A stretch of DNA of 64,000 bases from CAWBOY01 sp963790585 (GTDB lineage Bacteria; Planctomycetota; Planctomycetia; Gemmatales; Gemmataceae), in assembly GCA_963790585.1 (NCBI GenBank), contig CAWBOY010000006.1:1116001-1180000 (forward strand), read 5' to 3'. A program made the translations under genes and the position numbers. Under the pieces are notes generated by a model. That model did no database searches and had not been told where the DNA came from. It saw nothing but the letters and a program-made list of their open reading frames with translations. Positions 47,191 to 56,938 of this stretch are shown here, one piece after another (positions within the stretch are counted from its first letter, which is position 1; each line of letters starts with the position of its first letter).

Positions 47191-48735
47191 ATGTTCTTGA
47201 GCACTATCCTGAATTGCCTGCGTCGGCACCGCGAGTGCTTGCAATCCACGCCGCGCACGTTCAGCAGGCAGGCTCGCTTGTGTCGTCCGTCTCTGGAGCG
47301 GCTGGAGGATCGTACGGTCCCTCGTACTGTCACCGTGTCTGGATTGTCGCTCGTTCATCTCGACGTGGGCACAATCCAAAAAGGCGACACCGTCAATTTC
47401 CAGGTAGACAGCTGGCGAGACACGGACAAAAATGACATCTACGAGAACGAACCTCTCATCATCCAGAGCAGTGGTGGCCTCCACAAGATTATTCAGCAAG
47501 AAGTGTCCGGTAGCTTCACCTACACGGCACAAGCCAAAGGTGAGACTTTCTCGGCCTACATCCTCAACGGCGATGGTGATGAATGGGTCGATATCTCGAC
47601 AGAGACAACGGACATCAATCTCGTTGCATCGCTGGATGGCTTCAAGATCGTTCCCACCCAGGCTACCGATCTGCACTTGAAGCAATTTTACGGCGGGGAG
47701 CAGGTCACGGTTCCGGTGACCATCGGAAACGACGGGCAGACAGAGGCCAAAGGCCAAGTTACCGTCGAGCTCTTTCTGTCTACGACGCCCAACTTGAGCG
47801 GCTCGATCACGCCGAAGGCATTTGCCACCCAGACTACGACGATCGATTTGCTCAACGGCAAAACGCAGGATGTGAACGTGACCAGCACTATCCCGATCAA
47901 CTCGAGCGCGTTGGTAGCCGGCAATTCCTATTACTTCGTGGCTCGGGTCACTTCGACGACCATCAAGGAAAGTGACGCCAATAATGGCAACGATGCCAAC
48001 AATATCGCCGCGGGCGATCGGCAATTTGAATACATGGGAACGCCCAGTTATCTCAGCGTCTTCAGTAGCGGCACCTATTTCCAATTCATCCGCGACACGC
48101 TGAAAAATGATACCTCGGCGGCAACGGCTCAGAATCCAGCCGTGAATGTGAGTGACCCAAGGAGCTTCATCGCCAGCTTCGAGGGCGATTCGCTTTCTCC
48201 CTATCTGGACTCCAAAAACATACCTACGATCGGTGTCGGCTTAAATCTCGCGTCTCTTTCCAGTGACATGGTCGCCCCCCTCGCTGCCGACGTGCGAAGC
48301 TACTACGCCAGCCAATACCATGACAACAGCCTGAAGACAATGACCGATAAACAGGTCATCGCGATGCTGGCCAATCAGGCATTGGCTCATGTCTCCCGAC
48401 CAGCGATCTCAGCCGCCGCCGATCAGGCACTGTTCAATCAGTCCTACCTGGATCACCAGAAGATCGCGATAGCCGGTTTAGGGCAAGTGACCTTCAACTC
48501 GTTGAGCGCTCGGGAGCAGGTCGCGGTAATGGATCAGGTATACAATGGGGGTAGCGTCTATCCCGGCATGGCCAAGGCCTTACAACATCATGATTTCCTC
48601 CTCGCCGGATTCAATTTGACCGACGCTTTGCAGACCCAGAACGGATTGACGGCACGAGGCGCACTCCGCCGAGTGGAGGCGGAGTTTGAAAATCTACTTG
48701 CGGGCCATAAAGACGACTTGGTCTTCAGCAGTTGA
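47191..48735 (+). CDS. Exported protein with lysozyme-like (GH24-type) C-terminal domain
   Basis: 514 residues from ATG 47191, preceded by AAAGGGG; the frame is open further upstream but that part is antisense to STAND gene D. N-terminal planctomycete motif LERLEDRTVP (about residues 34-43). The middle is a beta-sandwich region (TDINLVASLDGFKIVP; QVTVPVTIGNDGQTEAKGQV) like a CARDB-type domain. The C-terminal 180 residues resemble T4-type lysozyme: FIASFEGDSLSPYLDSKNIP, TIGVGLNL, QVAVMDQVYNGG and a final RRVEAEFENLL. The glutamate in FEG matches the catalytic acid position. Likely acts on cell-wall or glycan material outside the cell. Confidence 0.75.
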   Translation: MFLSTILNCLRRHRECLQSTPRTFSRQARLCRPSLERLEDRTVPRTVTVSGLSLVHLDVGTIQKGDTVNFQVDSWRDTDKNDIYENEPLIIQSSGGLHKIIQQEVSGSFTYTAQAKGETFSAYILNGDGDEWVDISTETTDINLVASLDGFKIVPTQATDLHLKQFYGGEQVTVPVTIGNDGQTEAKGQVTVELFLSTTPNLSGSITPKAFATQTTTIDLLNGKTQDVNVTSTIPINSSALVAGNSYYFVARVTSTTIKESDANNGNDANNIAAGDRQFEYMGTPSYLSVFSSGTYFQFIRDTLKNDTSAATAQNPAVNVSDPRSFIASFEGDSLSPYLDSKNIPTIGVGLNLASLSSDMVAPLAADVRSYYASQYHDNSLKTMTDKQVIAMLANQALAHVSRPAISAAADQALFNQSYLDHQKIAIAGLGQVTFNSLSAREQVAVMDQVYNGGSVYPGMAKALQHHDFLLAGFNLTDALQTQNGLTARGALRRVEAEFENLLAGHKDDLVFSS

Positions 48736-48781
48736 CCATAATAAGATTTCAGACGGTGTCTATTAAGCCCATCCACTCGGC

Positions 48782-48823
48782 CGGACCACCCTTGCCATGC
48801 CAAATCACTTTTGGCAAGGGTGG
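48782..48823 (+). terminator. Hairpin after the lysozyme-like gene
   Basis: GACCACCCTTGCCA (48782-48795) pairs with TGGCAAGGGTGGTC (48810-48823), 14 bp, 46 bases after the stop. It is the likely transcript end. The remaining stretch to 49003 holds no gene. Confidence 0.6.
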
Positions 48824-49003
48824 TCGTCCGATTGATGTTTATCATCTTGATAATGTATGACTTAACTAATTGAAATAACAAGACTTATGTCGTTATTCGA
48901 GAGCGCTCCCCAAGTGTGCCAGCTTCCACCCTTGCCAAATAAGAGAGTAGCCTTGTCCACGAAATATGGTGCAAGTGGCTACATAAACACCTGCTAAATC
49001 CCG

Positions 49004-49252
49004 GCCGCTCCGGCGACTCCGCCGCAGCTTCGTTCCGTCTTCGTTCGCTCCGCTCACTCCGACTCCACTTCGCCCGCGGCTCCGTCGCCTCCGCTCCTGC
49101 TGGGCTTGGCTCCAACGGTGCAGGGAACTGCGGCCAGCCGGAAGCCATAGAAGTGGAACCGGACGACGGGCACGAGCCCGGAGCGGAACGCCGACCGGCA
49201 AAACCAGCCGTAGAAGAGCCAACACCCGCCGCGGAGCACGCGAGCCAAGGCC
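49004..49252 (-). repeat. DGR variable region E plus 3' tail
   Basis: Minus-strand reading starts GCCTTGGCTCGCGTGCTCCG. It differs from A, C and F in the core (CTC TTC TAC, TGG, TTT, TCC, CTC, GTG, GTC, TTC) and shares the tail through the stop codon to CGCCGGAGCGG. Here one constant codon is also changed (TGT instead of AGC before TGG). Confidence 0.83.
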
Positions 49253-51425
49253 TCCTCGTCATACCAGTTCGCACACCATTCCCAAACATTTCCGTGCATG
49301 TCGTACAAACCATTATCATTGCGATGCTTTTCCGAACCGTCCAGCGGCACGGGGTTAGTACGACGGTCACTGTTATCCCAAAACCAAGCGTGCTGGGGAA
49401 GGTCCGTCTCCTCGTTGCCAAAGGAGTAATTCCACGCCGTTCCCTTCCGGTTCGCGTGCTCCCATTGAACCTCCGTAGGTAGGTAGACGTCTTCCCCACA
49501 CCACGCGGCAAAGTTCCAGGCGTCAGTACCAGGTTACCTTCACCACGGGGCACCAATCTTCCCCTTCCCGACCAGTTACGCCAGCCAATGGATGCTTCTC
49601 CTCATACCAACGATCCTCGCGATGAGATGGATCAAAGGCCTCATACCAACGGTTGACCACGGGATACTGGTGCATCCGAAAACCAGTCTTTACTTCGATC
49701 ACGCGACCTGAACGATCTTCCGCTGGCTCGGCCCCATAGTGACAATCACCTGGAGCGATGTCGCACCAGCCCGTTTCGATTTCCGCAAGGATGGCGGCTT
49801 GCTCCGGGGTTCGCGCTCGCCACTTCGCAATCGTCTCCGGCTCACGAGTCCGCATCAGCGGAAAACTGTGATATACCATGCGCCGATGCCATTGGACCCA
49901 GTCGTGTGAGCCCGTCAATTGTGCCGGCGGCGTGTAACACGGCCGAAACACGCGAAGCCAACCCTCCAGGTCTTTCGGCGTCAATTCATGCCTTTGCTTC
50001 AACGCCGCGTCCGGCATCTCCGCCGCGAACGTCCAGAATTCGTCGAATTCATAAAGCCTCTCGCCTTTCCCGTCGACGATCCAACGGTCAAGGATCTTTT
50101 GATCGCCGTCGCTGCCATATTTCATCGCCCAATAGGCGACGAAGAATGTCAATACCGTGCGATCGTGATAGGCCAATAGACTGTCACATTCGTCGTTATT
50201 GAAAATTAGAAATTGCAAGGAATGGTTATTCATCTGCCGCAGTAGATGGACATCCTCACCGAATTGCTCCAACGTCCGCAGCCCCAGAGCTGCGACCTTC
50301 GGCCCGACCTTTTCCAGTAGCTCGTCGTACTCGACGCCGCCGGTGTAGGGAGTTGGCGAGTCCTGGTTTGTATTCAAGCCGAAGATGTAAAACGCCACCG
50401 CGCCTAGCACCATGCCAAGGCGCTTGACCTGGCCCGGCATGGTGCTCTTGTTTGCCATATCGAGGATTCGACCCGCTCGCTCGTTTTCGCCACGCAGCCC
50501 CTGGGCAAGCAAGCCTTGTGAATTCGGATCGTTCGCGTCCCCCACATGAAAGTACGCGCGGTGATACACTCCAGCGGCGGTGTGCATGCCGAGGCGAGCC
50601 ACCTCTTGACGGCGCTGGTCTTCCTCCGCCGGCGGATCAGGGATCTCGCGGCGGAGCGTATCGCAGATGAGCTTTAGCAGACGAGGGGTCGCCAGTAGAT
50701 TGCGGCTTTCCGAGTGGAATGCACCATACCAATCGTGTTTCGTATGCCACACCATGTAGTGGCTGGTCTGTGCCCGGGTAAAAGCACTCACACGGAGCAC
50801 GCGCCAGGCCGGTCGCCAGAAGTGCGCGGACCACTTCTTGCGAAATGCCTCGGGTCGGCCCGAGACCCAGACCGGGCAAGCTTTCCAAACGGAGAGAGCG
50901 AGGAGCTTGAACAGATTATCGATAAACGCATCATCCCCCAGGGACATGATCGAGGCCATCGATGAGCAATGTAATGCGCCCCTGTGCCCGTTTGCGCCGT
51001 ACAGCCTGTAGGGCGCGAGTCTCCTGCTCTTCGTCGCCGCCGGCCACTTCCGCGGCTATCCAATCGAGCAGCCGCTTGCTCCCGTCGAACACCTGTTGCA
51101 ATAGCTTTACATGACTCGGCAGATCGATGCGAATGAGAAACGGCACCTGTTGGCCGCCGATTTCGCCGACGATGGCCGCCTGCAACCACTCCATGTTGGT
51201 CGTCTTGCCGCGACCGGCGTCACACATCAAAATCGTGCGTGGCGGAGCACTGGCGCTGGCCGCCTCCGTGGTAAGCTCAGAGCGCGTTCGCTCAGTCCAC
51301 TGACTGTCCTCACCAGCTTTTTCGCCGAATAGATATTCTTGCTGTTTGTCGGCTTGCGTGAGATTCAACTGGGAAAGACGCTGGTCGAGGAGGAACAGGG
51401 ATTTGTCTTCTGTTTCGTCATTCAT
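49054..51425 (-). pseudogene. STAND gene E: NACHT-like NTPase with DGR-diversified FGE-sulfatase domain; two frameshifts
   Basis: ATG 51425 overlaps the stop of gene F as ATGA. Three frames join into about 790 residues: 51425 to about 50950 (QRLSQLNLTQADK; Walker A CDAGRGKTTN; ITLLIDGLDH), then a +1 shift at a CCC run, then 50950 to about 49525 (WVSGRPEAFR; helical region; MHQYPVVNRWYEAFDPSHRE). A second extra base in TGGTACTGACGCC follows, after which YLPTEVQWEHANRKGTAW and GLYDMHGNVWEWCANWYDEE run into the variable end. The frame is intact on both sides of each shift and the variable region is intact, which suggests assembly errors. The Walker A has R instead of L, otherwise typical. Forms an operon with F. 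Confidence 0.82.
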
Positions 51426-53923
51426 GGGCGAGCCTCCACTACGCCCGCGGCTCCGTCGCCTCCGCTCCTGCTCGACTTGGCTCCAACGATGCAGGGAACT
51501 GCGGCCAGCCGGAAGCCGTAGAAGTGGATCCGGGAATCGGGCACGTACCTGAAGCGGAACGCCGACCGGCAGTACCAGCCGAAGCTGTTCCAGCTCCCGC
51601 CGCGGAGCACGCGAGCCAAGGCCTCACTATCATACCAATCCATGCACCATTCATATACGTTCCCATGCATCTGGTAGAATCCCCAGCGATTGCGTCCTTT
51701 CACCGGTTTGATCTTAAACGCCTTTGACCATTGGTCCGGTACCGATCCATCAACCGGCAACGTGCATTCTCGAAATTCGCCTTCCTCCGCCCCAGCGTCG
51801 GGGTAATTCCCGTTGTAATTGCAATACGCAGGCGTGCAAATATCGATCGCCTCGGCCTCGTCGAAGGTAAACCGAGTCTGATCATGCCCCGCCCGGCAGG
51901 CATATTCCCATCCTACTTCCGAAGGCAAAGTGATGTCGCATCGATTACCATGCTCGTCGCGAATGATACCTAACCACCGTGCATAACTAATCGCGTCGTA
52001 CCACGACACCATGACTGCGGGACACTCGTCATCCGCCGATTGATCGCCGGTTGCTTTAACCGCCTTGTGCTTGCTGCCGGTCCATCGCTTGTCGTTGTGC
52101 CGTGGATCGAAACGCTCATATTCGATATTCGTCACACAATAATGATGCAGATAAAAACCGCGCCCATCCAGTGTTTCCTCGCGAATCCGGTCTTCTTCGC
52201 CCATTCGAAAGGTGCCGCTGTCTTGCGGTAAGACGCCTCGGACCAATGGAATGAATCCCGAGAGCAATTCCGGCGGAATCACCTTGGCTCGGTATTTCGT
52301 CTCGATGATTTTCCTGCCCGCCGTGCTGGCCTCCATCCGAGGCCACGAACGAAAGATGAACTCTGTCGAGCGGATCGGCCGTTTCTTGCTGTCTTTGACC
52401 GTGCCGGCATACAGTGGCGTGAACAGAGCATGCCAGCGCGTTTCGTCTACCTGGTCATCCTCTGTCCGAGGCAATCCAGCATTCGGCATCTCCGCGGCGA
52501 ATTGCCAAAATTCGCGGCATTCCAGGTTCTTCTCAAAAAGCTCATCGACGACCCATTTTCGCGTCGTGTCCAGCTTTTTCGGCTTTTCGCAATGGCAGGC
52601 CCAATAGGCCGCGAAGAAGGCCAGCGTGGTGCGATCGCGAAACACCAGCTTCCGTTCATTCGATTCGCTGAAGAGCAGGAAATCCAGGGCGTGGATGTTC
52701 ATCTCCTTGAGCAGGTTGAATTCCTTATCGAACGTCGCGGCGTCGGTGATCTCAGCTTCTTCCACTCGCTGAGCCACTTGGCCCAGAAAAGGGTGGAGTT
52801 TGACCCCGCTGAAACGAGGAAACATCTCAAATGCTAAAGCCCCCAGAAGCGCCGCCACTCGTTCCACTCGCTTGCGGCGATTGGTCGGCGATGGTTGTTC
52901 TTTTCCCGTCAGACCGATGTGGGACTTCTGGTCGTCAAGTCCTTGCGCGAGTAGTCCCAACGTGTTCGGATGGGGACTGGAATTGTCTTCATCGCCGACT
53001 TCCAGGAAGGCACGGCAATAGACGTCGGCCGGAGTGTTGAGCCGGAGCGACTCGACGGCCATTCGCCGAGCTTCGTCATCGGTCTGTCCCGCGATCTCGT
53101 AGCGGATGATGTCGCAAATAAGCCATAAAAAGCGCGGAATGGCCACCAAGGAATGGCTCTGCGTCATCAAGGGATACCAATTGCCGCCAGCACAGTAGCT
53201 CATGTAGAAAGCGATCTCGGCTTCGGCGAGCGGGGCGATGCGGTGGAAGTTCCAGTTCGATGCAAGGAAGACGTTCCATAGCGATTTGAAAGCGGTCGGC
53301 CGACCTGCGATCCAGATCGGGCAGTGCCGCCATTGGTCCGAACCCAGGAAGCGCTTGAGGTATGTCCGGATGGCGGTGTCGCCGATTGCGTGGTCCAAAC
53401 CATCAATGAGCAGTGTGATCCGTCCCTGAGCCCGCAACCGACATAGCGCCGCGAGGTGGCGTGCCTTTTCTCCAATAGCGACGTGGCAGAAAAGTTCCTC
53501 CGCGAGCCAATCGAGGAGATGCTCGACACTCGGCGTTTCAAGTTGCCGTTTGAAAAGCTCCAGCCCACAACTGTACAACTCGGGCGAGCCAGGCTGTCGA
53601 TCTTCCGGCGCTTGCGTATCGAGCCGAATCAGCACCGCCAGCTGCCGGCTCCCTTGCGCGGAGAGCTTAGCCTGCAACCACTCCATGTTGGTCGTCTTAC
53701 CCAACCCCGCATCGCACACCAGCGCGACCCGGTTCAACGGGTCCGCGCTCAGGGCCCGATCGACGAGGCCCAGCGGCCCCGCCGAAAACCGGTCTTCCGC
53801 GTCCCAGGCCTTGTCGTCGATCTGGGCCCCGCACACGTGCTCCTTGCGCTCCGCTTCGGACAAGCCCGACTTGAGGCTATAAATCTTCTGATCGAGCAGA
53901 AACAGTTGGCGGTCGTCCGACAT
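51422..53923 (-). CDS. STAND gene F: NACHT-like NTPase with DGR-diversified FGE-sulfatase domain
   Basis: 833 residues, intact. AGGAG precedes the ATG. Start MSDDRQLFLLDQKIYSLKSG resembles the start of E. Walker A CDAGLGKTTN, Walker B ITLLIDGLDHA, then WIAGRPTAF. The helical region has FWQFAAEMPN. The FGE domain shows FRMGEEDRI, CVTNIEYERFDPRHND, VMVSWYDAISYARWLG, LPSEVGWEYACRAG, MHGNVYEWCMDWY and RVLRGGSW. The variable end differs from that of E by many codons. The coding tail ends VVEARP, diverging from other copies after GTGGAG because the next gene starts there. It is translationally coupled to E (ATGA overlap). Confidence 0.9.
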   Translation of the reverse strand: MSDDRQLFLLDQKIYSLKSGLSEAERKEHVCGAQIDDKAWDAEDRFSAGPLGLVDRALSADPLNRVALVCDAGLGKTTNMEWLQAKLSAQGSRQLAVLIRLDTQAPEDRQPGSPELYSCGLELFKRQLETPSVEHLLDWLAEELFCHVAIGEKARHLAALCRLRAQGRITLLIDGLDHAIGDTAIRTYLKRFLGSDQWRHCPIWIAGRPTAFKSLWNVFLASNWNFHRIAPLAEAEIAFYMSYCAGGNWYPLMTQSHSLVAIPRFLWLICDIIRYEIAGQTDDEARRMAVESLRLNTPADVYCRAFLEVGDEDNSSPHPNTLGLLAQGLDDQKSHIGLTGKEQPSPTNRRKRVERVAALLGALAFEMFPRFSGVKLHPFLGQVAQRVEEAEITDAATFDKEFNLLKEMNIHALDFLLFSESNERKLVFRDRTTLAFFAAYWACHCEKPKKLDTTRKWVVDELFEKNLECREFWQFAAEMPNAGLPRTEDDQVDETRWHALFTPLYAGTVKDSKKRPIRSTEFIFRSWPRMEASTAGRKIIETKYRAKVIPPELLSGFIPLVRGVLPQDSGTFRMGEEDRIREETLDGRGFYLHHYCVTNIEYERFDPRHNDKRWTGSKHKAVKATGDQSADDECPAVMVSWYDAISYARWLGIIRDEHGNRCDITLPSEVGWEYACRAGHDQTRFTFDEAEAIDICTPAYCNYNGNYPDAGAEEGEFRECTLPVDGSVPDQWSKAFKIKPVKGRNRWGFYQMHGNVYEWCMDWYDSEALARVLRGGSWNSFGWYCRSAFRFRYVPDSRIHFYGFRLAAVPCIVGAKSSRSGGDGAAGVVEARP
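51434..51622 (-). repeat. DGR variable region F
   Basis: Same upstream flank and core layout (AAC AGC TTC, TGG, TAC, TTC, AGG, TAC, GTG, GAT, TCC, ATC). Its tail is shorter: identity with A, C and E stops at GTGGAG, where the overlapping start of gene E begins. This helps define where tail sequence is not required for coding. Confidence 0.83.
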
Positions 53924-54144
53924 GGGCGGCTCCTGTTCCGATGAAGCTTGTTTCCGCCAATTCTATGCAAAACGCTGGTCGAAAAGCCTCCCGTCAGACC
54001 TTCGCGTGGACGGATGCAATCTTTCCTCCTTGCAACGGCGGCACGGCCAGCTTATCTTCATCTCGATCTTTGCATGCTAGCAAAAACGCGACCGAAAAAG
54101 CTCTTAATCAGATCCGAAATTTGTTCTCCCCAGATCGGCCCACC

Positions 54145-56916
54145 ATGACTACCGCACCCTTCTTCCCCTCGGCCGAGCAAAAGCAGGTGATCGACCATCG
54201 AGGCGGTCATCTTCAGGTCATTGCCTGCGCGGGTGCGGGCAAGACCGAGGCGATTTCACGCCGGGTTTCCGCGCTCATCAAGGAAGGCGTCGAGCCGTCT
54301 CAGATCATCGCTTTCACATTTACAGAGCGGGCGGCGACGGGGCTTAAGAATCGCATCACGCGGCGGATTGCGGAGTCCATGGGCGTTGCCTTTCTTGATC
54401 GGCTCAATCCCATGTTCGTCGGCACCATTCACGCATATTGTCTGCACATGCTGCAAGATCATGTGCCGGAGTTTGGCAACTTCGATGTGCTGGACGAGAA
54501 CAAGCTCGCGGGGTTGCTCAGCAGGGAATACAAACGGTTGGAATTGCACAAGCTCGGGACGCAGCACTGGCGGCCTATCTTCGACTTCCTGCGCAACGCC
54601 AGTGTGATCGAAAACGAGCTTATCGAGCCGAGCCAGTTGCAAGGGACGCCGTTTGGCGATTGTTACTTTGCCTTCAAACAGACTCTCTTCCGCTACCACT
54701 TCCTGACCTATGGCCTGCTCATCTCGGCAGCCGTCAAGGCGTTGAGTCGGCCGGAAGTCTTCGAGAAGGTCCATGGCCCGCTGCGACACTTGATCGTCGA
54801 TGAATATCAGGACATCAACCCAGCGCAGGAAAAGCTGATCGGCTTGCTCTCCAAGCCCCCGGTGAGCTTGTGCGTCGTCGCGGATGATGATCAGGCCATC
54901 TACCAATGGCGTGGCTCCGATGTGTCCAATATGCAGGAGTTCACGAAACGCTACAAACCGACTACTTCTCTCTCCCTCTCGGCTAATCGCCGGTCGCGCC
55001 CGACTATCATTGCCACGGCGAACACCTTTGCCGAGTCGATTACTCCCCGTTTACCCAAGACGATGATCCCGCACCGCGCCGCCGGCGGGCCGGAGGTCCA
55101 CTGCTGGTCCGCCGAGGAAGCCAAGGACGAGGCCAAGGTCATCGCGGATACCATCGAGGAACTACACAAGCTCGGCTATCGCTACAAGGACATCGCCATC
55201 TTGTGTCGTTCCGTCCGCACCTCCTCACCACCGTTGATCGAAGCCTTCGAGGCGCGTGGCATCCCCTTCCGCTGCGCCGGGCGCACGGGCTTGTTTCTTC
55301 AACCGGAGGCTTCCGTCTTCGGCAAGCTCTATGCCTGGCTCTCGAAAAACGAATGGAAGAACGAGCGCTATGGACAAGGTGCTCTCGTCGATCTCGACCA
55401 GCTGGTGATCGAGTTTCAAAACGTGTTCAACGCAGGCGCGCCCATAGCTGAACTCAAGGAATACATCACCGATTGGCAGGGATTTGTAAGCGACAACACG
55501 GGGACGGTCAATCTCGTCCGCGACTTCTACCGCCTGCTGAACCTCCTCGGCGTGCAAACGCTTGATCTCGACGATGACAATGCCTCGGCACGCATGGGCT
55601 GCTTGGCTCGCTTCTCCCAGATCTTGGCCGACTTCGAGAACGTCACGCGCAGAGCCAGATATGTCGACGAAAACGGCACCAAGGTTTATCGCGGCGGCCA
55701 GGATCGTGGGACCTATTACTATCAGCGCCTGTTCAATTATCTGCAACACTATGCCTTGGATGCCTACGAGGATTTCGAAGGCGAGGACACCTTTGACCTG
55801 GATACCGTGGACATTCTGACGGTTCATCAGGCGAAGGGTTTAGAATGGCCGGTAGTGTTTTTGCCGGGGCTGGTGCAAGGCCGGTTCCCGTCGCGATTCG
55901 CTGGCCAGGCGCAGGATTGGCTTATCCCCGACACCGTCTTCCCGGCTTCGGCGCGCAGTCGCTATGAAGGCGGTGATGTCGAGGAACGGCGTCTGTTCTA
56001 TGTCGCCATGACACGGGCGAAAGACGTCCTCTACCTTTCGCGCTTTCGCAAGAAGGTGAACAAGTTCCAGCCTTCGGATTTCCTGGTCGAAGTGGCAGGC
56101 GGCGATCCCGCAGTGGCCGACAAATTACCGTTGCCGGAACCTTTCGTTCCCAAGGCCGACGAGACGGAAGAACTGCCTACGCTCTCATTCTCGGACCTGG
56201 CCGCCTACGAAGGCTGCCCATTGCGCTTCCGGCTCGGCACCTCTCTGGGCTTTCAACCACAGCTGGTCACGGAGCTTGGCTACGGTCGAGCGATTCACCA
56301 TATCTTGCGCCAGGTGGCAGAAATCGCCAAAGCTGCGAAACGTTTGCCGACCACCGCCGAGGTTGAAAAGGTGTTTGAAGAGGGTTTTTATCTACCCTTC
56401 GCCAACAACGCCGCGTTTGACCAATTGAGCAAACGGGCCAGAGCGCTCGTCGATAAATACCTTGCTGATTACAGCAGCGACTTGCTGCGCATCTGGCAGA
56501 CAGAGCGGGCGTTCGAGCTGCATTTGGAGAAAAGCATCGTCAGCGGCCGGGCCGATGTAATCCTCGACATGGAAAACGGCAAGATTACCAGCCTCGCGCT
56601 CGTCGATTACAAGACGGCCAACGACCCGAAGGCGGACGACATCTTCGGCTTTCAATTATCCATCTATGCCGCTGCCGGCCGGGGCGAAGGTCTGCAAATT
56701 GACGCTGCCTACTTGCATCACTTGAAAGAGGGAGAGCGGAGGCGCATGCCCGTGGATAAGGTCGCCGTCCGAGTGGCTCGTAACAGGGCCGACATCCTCA
56801 TCGGCGGGATCGTCGAGGGGGAATTCCCGGCTCGACCCGAGGCGACGAAGTGCAAGGCGTGCGACATGCGGGCCATCTGTCAACACGCGATGTGTGGCAA
56901 GTACGATTTGCTTTAG
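54145..56916 (+). CDS. UvrD/PcrA-type helicase fused to a PD-(D/E)XK Fe-S-type nuclease
   Basis: 923 residues from ATG 54145; the upstream frame to 53941 is antisense to the gene F start. Helicase motifs: QVIACAGAGKTEAI (Walker A), AFTFTERAA, VDEYQDINPAQ, ADDDQAIYQWRGSD, SLSANRRS, TVHQAKGLEWPVV, YVAMTRAKDVL. The C-terminal part has a PD-(D/E)XK nuclease (LALVDYKTAN) with one Cys before (YEGCPLRF) and CKACDMRAIC near the end. That arrangement is known for AddB/Cas4-type nucleases with a 4Fe-4S cluster. Likely a DNA end-processing helicase-nuclease, in a row with the restriction genes downstream. A decayed 5' copy of a related gene is at 16280. Confidence 0.9.
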   Translation: MTTAPFFPSAEQKQVIDHRGGHLQVIACAGAGKTEAISRRVSALIKEGVEPSQIIAFTFTERAATGLKNRITRRIAESMGVAFLDRLNPMFVGTIHAYCLHMLQDHVPEFGNFDVLDENKLAGLLSREYKRLELHKLGTQHWRPIFDFLRNASVIENELIEPSQLQGTPFGDCYFAFKQTLFRYHFLTYGLLISAAVKALSRPEVFEKVHGPLRHLIVDEYQDINPAQEKLIGLLSKPPVSLCVVADDDQAIYQWRGSDVSNMQEFTKRYKPTTSLSLSANRRSRPTIIATANTFAESITPRLPKTMIPHRAAGGPEVHCWSAEEAKDEAKVIADTIEELHKLGYRYKDIAILCRSVRTSSPPLIEAFEARGIPFRCAGRTGLFLQPEASVFGKLYAWLSKNEWKNERYGQGALVDLDQLVIEFQNVFNAGAPIAELKEYITDWQGFVSDNTGTVNLVRDFYRLLNLLGVQTLDLDDDNASARMGCLARFSQILADFENVTRRARYVDENGTKVYRGGQDRGTYYYQRLFNYLQHYALDAYEDFEGEDTFDLDTVDILTVHQAKGLEWPVVFLPGLVQGRFPSRFAGQAQDWLIPDTVFPASARSRYEGGDVEERRLFYVAMTRAKDVLYLSRFRKKVNKFQPSDFLVEVAGGDPAVADKLPLPEPFVPKADETEELPTLSFSDLAAYEGCPLRFRLGTSLGFQPQLVTELGYGRAIHHILRQVAEIAKAAKRLPTTAEVEKVFEEGFYLPFANNAAFDQLSKRARALVDKYLADYSSDLLRIWQTERAFELHLEKSIVSGRADVILDMENGKITSLALVDYKTANDPKADDIFGFQLSIYAAAGRGEGLQIDAAYLHHLKEGERRRMPVDKVAVRVARNRADILIGGIVEGEFPARPEATKCKACDMRAICQHAMCGKYDLL

Positions 56917-56938
56917 TGCGGCGACGAAGGAAACTCCG

